From Flavobacteriales bacterium UBA6969 (GTDB taxonomy: Bacteria; Bacteroidota; Bacteroidia; Flavobacteriales_D; Sanyastnellaceae): DNA of 17,962 nt. The translations under genes and the position numbers were made by a program. The notes under the pieces were generated by a model. That model saw only the letters and a list, made by a program, of their open reading frames with translations, ran no database searches and was not told where the DNA came from. The DNA is taken from the NCBI GenBank assembly GCA_002448555.1, contig DJYV01000120.1:1-17962 (forward strand), read 5' to 3'. Position 1 is the stretch's first letter, and each line of letters begins with the position of its first letter. This document shows positions 9,601 through 16,109 of the stretch, piece by piece.

Positions 9601-9857
9601 AGGAGCCGTTCACCAGCATCCAAGGTGATGTTCGGCAACGGCACTGCGCCGTTCGTTCCGAAACCGTCATTGAGCGTGAAACCGCCCAATTCGATTCCTT
9701 GCCCGCCGTCGTTACGCAGCTCAATCCAATCCGATGCATCGCCTTGGATGTCGGTGACACCATTGTGGGCAGATACTTCCGAGATGGTCAACTGCGCGCC
9801 GGCCGCGTGCGCCGCCAGCAAGCCAGTAAACGCCAGTACAGTCTTCAACCAATGCAT
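6606..9857 (-). CDS. Multidomain CotH-kinase protein with lamin-tail domain, T9SS type A
   Basis: The ATG at 9855-9857 (1083 aa) opens a signal peptide (MHWLKTVLAFTGLLAAHAAGAQ); the frame extends further upstream but without a signal there. Residues 23-94 are a lamin-tail (LTD) domain (SDWIELRNDG, LGGFTLND). Residues about 111-270 are a jelly-roll-like region (DDGYIAFLNGIEIARS). Residues about 290-352 are a second LTD-like segment (GESVVLSNADGDVVDAL). Residues about 365-445 resemble a chitobiase C-terminal domain (RYTTNGDLPT). Residues about 449-800 are the CotH kinase-like domain, with YLNGEYWGLYGAREKYDE, the N-x-D-W motif (N685-W688) and D-x-D at D715/D717 (YDTDAGFGFF). Residues about 845-925 resemble an InlB B-repeat, then an Ig-like strand region, then a T9SS type A tail (IYPNPAHERA, GIYIVHSG). 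CotH enzymes phosphorylate proteins; the target here is unknown. Confidence 0.9.
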   Translation of the reverse strand: MHWLKTVLAFTGLLAAHAAGAQLTISEVSAHNGVTDIQGDASDWIELRNDGGQGIELGGFTLNDGFGTNGAVPLPNITLDAGERLLILASGEDRTYLPENWRCPAVEGDQWQYAVPTPPFADDWRLPGFDASSWFTGVGGFGYGDNDDVTIVPNADCIFLRKEFDVASNEDYGYLSLAIDYDDGYIAFLNGIEIARSSNMAGVAGVAGDFATAYTEAVLYAGGQPEQYIWRAEEFEPWLVEGTNVFSVQVHNFNAESSDLSIRPFLGLTRKDGELEAWSQPPTWWPEFEGYCHVPYQLSTGESVVLSNADGDVVDALPIHPDLEAGYSVGRLEGETEDWCIFDAPTPGEANQGTMCYTGIASAPSLTVPSGWYDGELAVSIAGATAGYTARYTTNGDLPTTLSPVFPDGGLLFDATTCLSVRVWDDGNEELPSDVQDEVYIIDEFDPDIPTFSILVNEADLWDWNTGIYVMGPNAANDYPHFGANFWEPWSRFARMQFFDADGTLQLRENMDLEIHGGWSRAEPQRSFRLDFKNEYTGNLEWPLFPDKPESVTFNNINLRNGGQHSWATKMQDALINRIAMQTQNVAGAWQPAHLYLNGEYWGLYGAREKYDEHSIAYDYDVSTDDVDLIGPQGSLAGSDDAFYTDINVLQSTSTMSLSFLPLFESLFDVDNYIDYFVFETYIQNMDWMGIAWGLNNVKVFRPSSEGRWTYLLYDTDAGFGFFGGSIYDNYIESARNPGFSSVHSELFDHVLNNAPFRRRFINRYADLVNTIFQPWAFSVETNIAVDAIETAMPHHINRWDSPPSMGSWLNSINAMVTHNQSRVNTSRNHLMQSFNLPNPYECSLDVVPAMSGLVRINTITPGPLPWDGIYFENVPVEIEAIAQPGYLFEKWETNQHIASGEMEQFIKLNTIPLFTDDLYQAHFIPCPEDASATVEAGDAGLSVTTSNVPYADSIAWHLDGVTVGMGTGWWPEFSGNYSATVYFDGCSIMAGETYVEGLGTMAVEAVEASRPTIYPNPAHERAFIQVQPGATVRAFSAHGELVQTTTAGADGIATLDLRNWPEGIYIVHSGPIREKLIVQRGG

Positions 9858-9969
9858 GGGATGAAGATACGCCGCACGTGGACTGGATGGGAGGTGGGAG
9901 TCAAAATTTGGGAACAAGCAGGTGTGTAGAGCTGTCACACACGATCATTAACTTGGTATTTTCAGCCCC
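9858..9969. promoter_or_regulatory. Divergent intergenic region with operator-like inverted repeat
   Basis: The 112-bp gap separates the divergent CotH and MBL-fold genes and should hold both promoters. It contains a perfect 6-bp inverted repeat, GTGTGT at 9922-9927 and ACACAC at 9937-9942, with a 9-bp spacer. One arm-to-arm helical repeat of about 15 bp is loosely compatible with a dimeric regulator. TAACTTGG at 9949-9956 is near the Bacteroidota -7 consensus TAnnTTTG but has no clear -33 partner. Function is inferred from position. Confidence 0.35.
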
Positions 9970-10935
9970 ATGCATCGTTTTCAAATCGTGATCGTTCTCT
10001 CGTTGTTGGCTTTCAGCCTGCCTGCTTGTTTTGACGGAGATGGAGAACGCGAAGAATACGCCGTCGATGGGCCGATGCTGCAGGTGTTGGGAACCCTTCA
10101 GGATGGCGGTGCGCCCCACATCGGGTGCGACCGACCGTGCTGCCGCAACTTGTTTTTGCGACCGGCGACAGACCGGAAAGTCGTCTGCCTGGGAGTGACG
10201 GACACCAACGCGGACGGTGAAAGCGTTGGGGCCATGTTCGAGTCGACCCCAGACTTTCCATCTCAGCTCCAAGCTTTCCAATCCGCCCAGGACATCCCGC
10301 TCGACCGGTTGTCCGTGTTTTTGACCCATGCCCACATCGGCCACTACAGCGGGTTGATGTTCCTGGGGCGCGAAGCGTTGGGGGCGAACAATGTGGACGT
10401 TTGGGCCATGCCCCGCTTCCGTGAATTCTTGACCACGAACGGTCCGTGGAGCCAGTTGGTGGAGTTGGGAAACATCCGGTTGAACAGCCTGACCGAGCTG
10501 CAGCCCGTTTCGATCGGTGAATCCGTTCGGGTGGTGCCCCTTCGCGTTCCGCACCGGGACGAATACTCTGAGACCGTAGGTTACCGGATCGAGGGTCCGC
10601 GCCATGCGGCCTTGTTCATTCCGGACATCAACAAATGGGAGCAGTGGGAGCGCGCCCTCGAAGAGGAGCTGGCGAAGGTGGATTACGCTTTTCTCGATGC
10701 GACGTTTTACGATGCTGAGGAGGTGGGATACCGGGACATGGCGGAAATTCCGCATCCGTTCATGGTGGAGTCGATGGAGCGCCTTGGGGGGGTGCCTTCA
10801 TCCGAAAAAACCAAGGTGTACTTCATCCACCTCAACCACACCAACCCGTGCTTGGACACCACGTCACAGGCGTATCGGACTGTGGTGGCATCCGGTTTTC
10901 ATGTTGCTCGCTTTGGACAAACCCTCCCTTTGTGA
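9970..10935 (+). CDS. PqqB-like MBL-fold metallohydrolase, predicted lipoprotein
   Basis: This 321-aa protein has a short signal ending in a lipobox-like LPAC (Cys20) followed by an acidic stretch, so it is probably a lipoprotein. The mature part resembles the PqqB-like branch of the metallo-beta-lactamase fold: VLGTLQDGGAPHIGCDRPCC (residues 39-58) matches the N-terminal part of that family, and further conserved positions are H120-A-H122-I-G-H125, H195, D219 (IPDINKW), H262 and the C-terminal IHLNHTNP. The normal HxHxDH metal motif has Gly in place of Asp. There are no other pqq genes nearby, so cofactor synthesis is unlikely and the substrate is unknown. The ATG at 9970 is supported by the signal. 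The C-terminus (GFHVARFGQTLPL) looks natural, so the gene appears intact. Confidence 0.85.
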   Translation: MHRFQIVIVLSLLAFSLPACFDGDGEREEYAVDGPMLQVLGTLQDGGAPHIGCDRPCCRNLFLRPATDRKVVCLGVTDTNADGESVGAMFESTPDFPSQLQAFQSAQDIPLDRLSVFLTHAHIGHYSGLMFLGREALGANNVDVWAMPRFREFLTTNGPWSQLVELGNIRLNSLTELQPVSIGESVRVVPLRVPHRDEYSETVGYRIEGPRHAALFIPDINKWEQWERALEEELAKVDYAFLDATFYDAEEVGYRDMAEIPHPFMVESMERLGGVPSSEKTKVYFIHLNHTNPCLDTTSQAYRTVVASGFHVARFGQTLPL

Positions 10936-11057
10936 GGTCAGTGTTTTAATTGCCTTGCATATTTTCAGCACCATCACCCTCGAGGGCGAAACACTGTACC
11001 CGCCGAACGGCGACCCGGTGCTAACGTTGACCGGTTCGTTCAGTTTGCTGCGCTGAA
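10936..11057. other. Convergent intergenic region with short palindromes and a coding-like tail
   Basis: The 122 bp between two convergent stops hold four small dyads: CCCTCGAGGG at 10977-10986, CGCCGAACGGCG at 11001-11012, CCGGT/ACCGG flanking AACGTT near 11014-11035, and CGCTGAATCAGCG at 11051-11063, which runs over the stop of the minus-strand gene. None has a T-run, so I do not call a terminator. One plus frame reads ITLEGETLYPPNGDPVLTLTG and then a stop at 11054-11056, which looks like a protein end without a gene in front of it. Confidence 0.35.
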
Positions 11058-13244
11058 TCAGCGAACAATCAACCGCGCAGGCAGGCTTTCGCCGTACTGT
11101 ACGAGGTAAATCCCAGGATTCAAGTGACCGATGTCGAGGCGCGTGGTCTGTGCCGTGATCTGGCGTTCCAACACCAACCGGCCACTCGCGTCCCGAAGCT
11201 GCAGCCATGTGCCCGAGACGTCTTCAACCGCAACAGTCAGTTGGTCGGCCGCAGGGTTGGGATAGAGGGTGCATGCTGTTTGCATCGTCGCCGCTTCGGT
11301 GATGCCGACGCCCATACCGTTCAACAATCCAGTGAATTCCTGGTAGTACAGGTTCGCCACGCGTTCGTCGTGAATGACCAGTGTGTTCTCGTCATTGGTC
11401 GTCTCGGCCGTGGTGGACCAGTTGTGCGAACCGGTGACAACCGTCGGATCGGAAAGGGCTTGGCTGTGGTCGACAATGGCGTATTTGTGGTGCAACTGGC
11501 CGGAGATGCCTTGGTGCGAATAGATCTCAATGCCCGCATCGAGCAACGTCTCGTATTCCGAGCCGGTATCATTGATATTCTCCATCGCACCGACCGGATT
11601 GATGAACAAACTCGATCCTGCGTCCACAACGGCCGCCCCCAAGTCATTTCGCGTGAAGCTCAATACAGCGAATTTCAGGTCGTAGTCCGTTGATTCGATG
11701 GCGTCGAGAATGGCAGAAGTCGTTCCGTCGGTGGGTGAGAAGTACAACTCCACGGGGCTGCCGCCGATGAGGAAGCGACGGGGCGTGTTGATGGACTTGG
11801 ATGCACCGAACTTAGCGTTCGAAGGGTCAGGCTCCATGCCCGTAGATCCCCACATCTCTTCGAATTCCAAGGTGTACGCACGGGCCAAACTCTGGTCGCC
11901 CAAGATGATGACGTTGTTGGGGTCGGTGTTGAGGTTGCCGGTGGTGAAGTTGGTCGAACCGGTGAGGACAAAGGCGTTCTGCGCGTCGTCGCGGTCGCCC
12001 ACGATGAATTTGTTGTGCATCCCGCTGCCCATGCCGTCGGTGCGGAAATGGATGGGCATGCTGTCGTCGATGGCGCTCAAGCCCAAATTGGCATTCTGTC
12101 CTTCGGCGATGTAACGCACTTGCACGCCGTTGGCGATGGCCGTGTTGATGGCCTGCTCGATGGCGGAGTTGTTGATATTGTACGCCGCGATGTCCAGCGT
12201 GTTTTGCGCCGAAGTGATGTAGGCCGCGATGGTATCGTTGGTATTGGTGCCCAATGCCTGTGCCTGCTCAATGGTCGCTACGCTGTTGTCCACCTGGGTG
12301 GTGAAGTAGGCGCGGATGTAGCCCGGCGATTCCGAAACGGTCGCGTACGGGCGGATGGTCGAAGCGGTCGAATCTTCGCCCGCAATGGAAATGACACGGG
12401 CGTAGTAAATGGTGCCCGGCTCCAGGCCTTCCAAGGTCATTTGGTGTTCCAAGACTTGCATGTCATCGACGACCTCCATGCCGAGGTCGGGAGTGAGTCC
12501 GTATTCTACGTGTGAATCTCCCAGTACGTCCGTGTTCCACACGAGATCGAAGCTGGTGGTGGTGATGTTGATTTGGTCCACTTGGGTGCTCAAGTTGATG
12601 GCAGACGTGGGAACGAGGTCCCCGCTGCCGCGCGGAAGCAGTTGGTAACCGCCCACCCCGTCGAACGTAAACTGGGAAACCACGCCGTAGAGGTCTACCT
12701 CGCCTGCGGGCAACACCTGCCCAACGAGTTCGTTGTCGTTGCGCACGTAGATGATGCCGTCTTCGCCGGCTGCCGTAAAGCTGAACGTGCTGTTGCCGGT
12801 GATCATCGTGCCTCCATTGGTGAACACGACGTCCGGGATGTAAGCCAACTCACCCTCCATACTTTCGTTCATGTCGTTCGGCGTGATGGTCTGGAAAGCA
12901 GGCAATTCGTTGCCGGTTGAAAGGACCGTGACATCGGTGATGCCATCGGGACCTACCTCGAGGAGTCCGTTGTATTCGCTGAGCGCTCCGGTCATGGTCA
13001 ATTCGTCGCCTGGCTGCGGGTCGGGCCAACCGTTTTGCGTCCATTGCCCACCGGGGTACAATGCGATGCCGGCGGTTTCATCTTGAAGGTAGCGGACGAT
13101 GCCGAGGTTGCCGTCGGAGGTCACGATGCCCGTGACGGTGACGGTTTGACCGACGCTGTAATTGGTGCGCGCGTCGAGGATGTCCGTTTGGCCCCAAGCG
13201 GTGAATGCCGCGAGGCAGAGGAGGGAGGTCAGGAGGTTTTTCAT
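11058..13244 (-). CDS. Secreted HKD (phospholipase D-like) phosphodiesterase, T9SS type A
   Basis: This 728-aa protein starts with a signal peptide (MKNLLTSLLCLAAFTAWGQ). Residues about 25-215 form OB-like beta regions (VGQTVTVTGIVTSDGNLGIVRY, LQDETAGIALYPG) similar to those found at the N-terminus of YhcR-type extracellular nucleases. Residues about 222-302 are a fibronectin type III domain. Residues about 305-645 are a PLD-like domain with both halves of the active site: H410-N-K412...D417 followed by TGSTNFT, and H585-H-K587...D592 followed by TGSHNWS. Both HxKxxxxD motifs are complete, so it should be active. The tail is T9SS type A (LYPNPAADQ, GIYLVQYG). HKD enzymes cut phosphodiesters in phospholipids or nucleic acids; the OB-like part and the gene neighbours favour nucleic acid, but this is inference. 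It starts 11 bp after the TonB receptor gene. Confidence 0.9.
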   Translation of the reverse strand: MKNLLTSLLCLAAFTAWGQTDILDARTNYSVGQTVTVTGIVTSDGNLGIVRYLQDETAGIALYPGGQWTQNGWPDPQPGDELTMTGALSEYNGLLEVGPDGITDVTVLSTGNELPAFQTITPNDMNESMEGELAYIPDVVFTNGGTMITGNSTFSFTAAGEDGIIYVRNDNELVGQVLPAGEVDLYGVVSQFTFDGVGGYQLLPRGSGDLVPTSAINLSTQVDQINITTTSFDLVWNTDVLGDSHVEYGLTPDLGMEVVDDMQVLEHQMTLEGLEPGTIYYARVISIAGEDSTASTIRPYATVSESPGYIRAYFTTQVDNSVATIEQAQALGTNTNDTIAAYITSAQNTLDIAAYNINNSAIEQAINTAIANGVQVRYIAEGQNANLGLSAIDDSMPIHFRTDGMGSGMHNKFIVGDRDDAQNAFVLTGSTNFTTGNLNTDPNNVIILGDQSLARAYTLEFEEMWGSTGMEPDPSNAKFGASKSINTPRRFLIGGSPVELYFSPTDGTTSAILDAIESTDYDLKFAVLSFTRNDLGAAVVDAGSSLFINPVGAMENINDTGSEYETLLDAGIEIYSHQGISGQLHHKYAIVDHSQALSDPTVVTGSHNWSTTAETTNDENTLVIHDERVANLYYQEFTGLLNGMGVGITEAATMQTACTLYPNPAADQLTVAVEDVSGTWLQLRDASGRLVLERQITAQTTRLDIGHLNPGIYLVQYGESLPARLIVR

Positions 13245-13255
13245 GCGGTTATGCG

Positions 13256-16102
13256 TTAGAATCGGATGCGGATGCTGAGGTTGGTGCGGAAGCCGTAGCC
13301 CATGTATACACTGGCAGATCCGGCATCGAAGTTGTTTTCACTGAAGGCGTATTTGCGGTCGGGATTGGTGAAGTACCACTCGCCGTACGCATCGTTGTTT
13401 TGGGCGTTGCTCAGGTAAACGGTATTCAAAATGTTGAACGCGCTCAGGCGCACGTCCATGTTCGTCTCGTTCACGGTGAAGTTGTAACCGGCGTGGAGGT
13501 CGAGGAGGCCGTACGTCGGAATTTGCCACGACTGACGGCCCTCGTTTTCGCCGTTCAAGCTGAAGGGGTCAAAATCCGCATAGTGGCGGCTGAACACCGT
13601 GTAGCGTGGCTTGATGTAGATGTTCTTGTAGCTGTACTTCAATGAAACGCTGTACTGGCTTTGTGGCGAATCGCCTACCGATACGCCTTCTGCGTTGTAC
13701 TGCACGACAGCTGGATTGCCCTCGGCATCGATGTACGGGAGGTTGCTGTCGTCATCCAGCAGCACAAGGCTGTCCTCGGAACTGGTCCAACGCCAGTCGC
13801 CCAGGCTGATGTACCCTTCCAAGGTCAGCGACGGATGCACCCGCCAAGCGACATCGGTTTCAATTCCTTTGTGCAGTGCGCTCATCGAATTCACGTTGGC
13901 GCGAACGATGTCGCCTTCGACGGTTTCGAAGCGGAGGAGCGATTGCAACGGGCGGTTTTGCCAATCCGTGTAGTAGGCGTTGACGTTCACACTGAACGGG
14001 AACTTGCTGTAGCTGTAGCCCCATTCCACGGAATTGATGCGCTCGTTTTCGGTGTTCTCGACGAAGTTATTTTCGAAGTCCACCACGTTGCGGAAGACCG
14101 GCGTTCGGTTAAGGTGACCTAGGTTGACAAACGTATTGGCGTACTCGCTCAGGTTGTAGTTGCCCCCGGTTTTGATGGTGTACCCAGGAATCCACTTCCA
14201 ACCGCTCGTCGTGAACTGGCCGTCCTCTTGGAGCTCGGCGAAGTAGTCGACGCTCTTGTACCCTTGGGTCACGGCACTGACATTGAGGAAGGCGTTCCAC
14301 AAATACCCTTTGTACTCGAGCAATGCAAAGGCACCGCCCCAACGTACAAACGCGTCGTTGTGGTAGCCGATTTTGTCCCCGACAAAGCGCATGTTCGTTG
14401 AGGCGTTGGCATTGCGGGTATCCACAAAGTAATCTCCTCCGAGCAAATCAAAGACTTCGGAGTAGTGCTCGCCTTGGTACGTGCGGAAATCAACACCGCC
14501 CGACAGGGTCAATGACTCCGACGTTTCGTGGCGGAAGGTGGAGAGTACACCGTACCAGTAGTGGTTGTTGAAGAGTTTGCGCAGGATGCGCCCGGACTTC
14601 AACAAAGAGTCGCTGTACGTCGGGTCGATGGGCGGGCCGAACAGGCCACCGATGGTGTTGGAGTTGTAAAATTTCTGGAAGTCGACTTGCCCGTCTGGCG
14701 TATAGTCGCCGCCGCCGAGGCTGTTTTCCAACCGCGTACCTCCGCCGTAGCCGTAACTCGCGTAGGCCATGTTAGAGATATACAACTTGTCGGAGACGCG
14801 CCAACTGTGCCGCAAAGAAAAAAGCGGCTTGTGGTACTTGTTCTGGCGCTCGTACAAAATTTCATTGTTGAGCATGCCCCAGTGCACATTGTAGTTGTCG
14901 CCGTAGCTCACAAGTCCCGTTGTATCGATGAAGTCCGTGGCGGAGACTTCCTCCTCGAAGTCGTCGGCTGAGTTGTACCCGTACAAGGCATTCAGGCTGT
15001 CGTAGGCGGCCAACTCTTCCTGTTGCAACAAGGTGCCATCGTTGAAGATCGCATCGTAGGCCACGCTGTACCCGCGCAGCCGCTCGTAGTCTGCCTCGCT
15101 GCCGGAGAACAACGATCGCGCAAAGTCCTTGTTGTGGGTGGCGATGCGCTGCTGATAGCCGCGGGAGGCATTTACTGAAGGCGAGCCGGTCGCGCTGATG
15201 GAGAGGGTGTGGTTGCCGAGGGCCTTTTGAATTTTCACGTAGTAGAAAAAGGCCCGGTTGTAATCCTGTTGGAAGTAACCTTGGCGGTTTTGGAAGCTGC
15301 CGGCGAGGGTGTAGCCCCAGCCGCCGTCGAGCCGGCCGGAGGTGTGGCCGAGGGACGTTCGGGTGAAACCGAAGCTGCCGATCTCTTGCTTGACCGACGT
15401 CTTGCGCGATGATTCAATGCCAGAGGTGACGATGTTGACGGTTCCACCGATGGCAGGCAGGGCGAGCTTGGAGGCGCCGAGGCCGCGCTGGACCTGCATG
15501 GTTTGGGTCACCAAATCCAACCCAAACCAGTTGTTCCAAAATACCGCTCCGCTTTCCATGTCGTTGACGGGAATGCCGTCGACCAACACCGAGACGTTCC
15601 GCTGCTTGAAGCCGCGAATGGAAATCGAAGGGCCGTTGTCGTCTGATCCCGCTTGGGTGGCATAAACGCCGGGCGTGCTGTTCAAAATCATCGGGATGGG
15701 CTGTGAACCCAATTCCTCTTGAATCTGAACCGGTTTGATGTTCGAGAAAGCGACGGGCGTTTCGCGCTCAATGGCAACGTCGGCAATGACTTCGGCCTCT
15801 TGCAAAACGATGGTGCTCAGCTTGAAGTTGGCCTGCACGAGCGCACGGTTCACGGTGACAGAGCGGGTTTGACTCTCGTAGCCGATGTATTGGACGGTGA
15901 TGTCGTAAGCACCGTAGGGGAGGTCCAGCGTGTACGCGCCATCGAAATCGGTGGCCACGCCGGTACCGTTCACCAGCACGCTTGCTTGGATCAGGGTTTC
16001 ACCGGTAATGGCATCCGACACCACGCCGGTGATTTTACCGGTTTGCGCCCATGACGCTGCACTCAGCCAAAGGGCCAAGCCTGCAATTGCCAATCGCTTC
16101 AT
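13256..16102 (-). CDS. TonB-dependent outer-membrane receptor with carboxypeptidase-regulatory domain
   Basis: The ATG at 16100-16102 gives 948 aa; a TTG one codon earlier is also possible. The signal peptide is MKRLAIAGLALWLSAASWAQ. Residues about 22-100 are the carboxypeptidase-D regulatory-like domain typical of Bacteroidota receptors (GKITGVVSDAITGETLIQAS, DFDGAYTLDLPYG). The plug follows at about 115-230 (ISIRGFKQRNVSVLVDGIPV, GLGASKLALPAIGGTVNIVTSG). The rest is a beta barrel with aromatic strands, ending in the outer-membrane phenylalanine (IRIRF). These receptors import large or scarce molecules using the TonB-ExbBD energy system. No SusD-type lipoprotein is next to it, so it is not a standard polysaccharide locus. 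It sits between a lamin-tail protein and an HKD enzyme with gaps of about 7 and 11 bp, so the three are probably co-transcribed. Confidence 0.93.
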   Translation of the reverse strand: MKRLAIAGLALWLSAASWAQTGKITGVVSDAITGETLIQASVLVNGTGVATDFDGAYTLDLPYGAYDITVQYIGYESQTRSVTVNRALVQANFKLSTIVLQEAEVIADVAIERETPVAFSNIKPVQIQEELGSQPIPMILNSTPGVYATQAGSDDNGPSISIRGFKQRNVSVLVDGIPVNDMESGAVFWNNWFGLDLVTQTMQVQRGLGASKLALPAIGGTVNIVTSGIESSRKTSVKQEIGSFGFTRTSLGHTSGRLDGGWGYTLAGSFQNRQGYFQQDYNRAFFYYVKIQKALGNHTLSISATGSPSVNASRGYQQRIATHNKDFARSLFSGSEADYERLRGYSVAYDAIFNDGTLLQQEELAAYDSLNALYGYNSADDFEEEVSATDFIDTTGLVSYGDNYNVHWGMLNNEILYERQNKYHKPLFSLRHSWRVSDKLYISNMAYASYGYGGGTRLENSLGGGDYTPDGQVDFQKFYNSNTIGGLFGPPIDPTYSDSLLKSGRILRKLFNNHYWYGVLSTFRHETSESLTLSGGVDFRTYQGEHYSEVFDLLGGDYFVDTRNANASTNMRFVGDKIGYHNDAFVRWGGAFALLEYKGYLWNAFLNVSAVTQGYKSVDYFAELQEDGQFTTSGWKWIPGYTIKTGGNYNLSEYANTFVNLGHLNRTPVFRNVVDFENNFVENTENERINSVEWGYSYSKFPFSVNVNAYYTDWQNRPLQSLLRFETVEGDIVRANVNSMSALHKGIETDVAWRVHPSLTLEGYISLGDWRWTSSEDSLVLLDDDSNLPYIDAEGNPAVVQYNAEGVSVGDSPQSQYSVSLKYSYKNIYIKPRYTVFSRHYADFDPFSLNGENEGRQSWQIPTYGLLDLHAGYNFTVNETNMDVRLSAFNILNTVYLSNAQNNDAYGEWYFTNPDRKYAFSENNFDAGSASVYMGYGFRTNLSIRIRF

Positions 16103-16109
16103 CAACTGC

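Noticed and set aside
9901..10755. A 284-codon open frame on the minus strand
   Set aside because: It is antisense to the MBL-fold gene, whose motifs and signal are clear, and shows no recognisable domain.
9970..10935. Assignment of the MBL-fold gene as pqqB
   Set aside because: The similarity is at family level only; no pqqA, C, D or E is nearby and the protein appears to be an exported lipoprotein.
11051..11063. Palindrome CGCTGAATCAGCG over the stop codon as a terminator
   Set aside because: The RNA stem would have only four base pairs with a usable loop and no T-run follows on either strand.
13256..16102. SusC of a polysaccharide utilisation locus
   Set aside because: The receptor has the regulatory domain but there is no SusD-like lipoprotein or glycoside hydrolase beside it.
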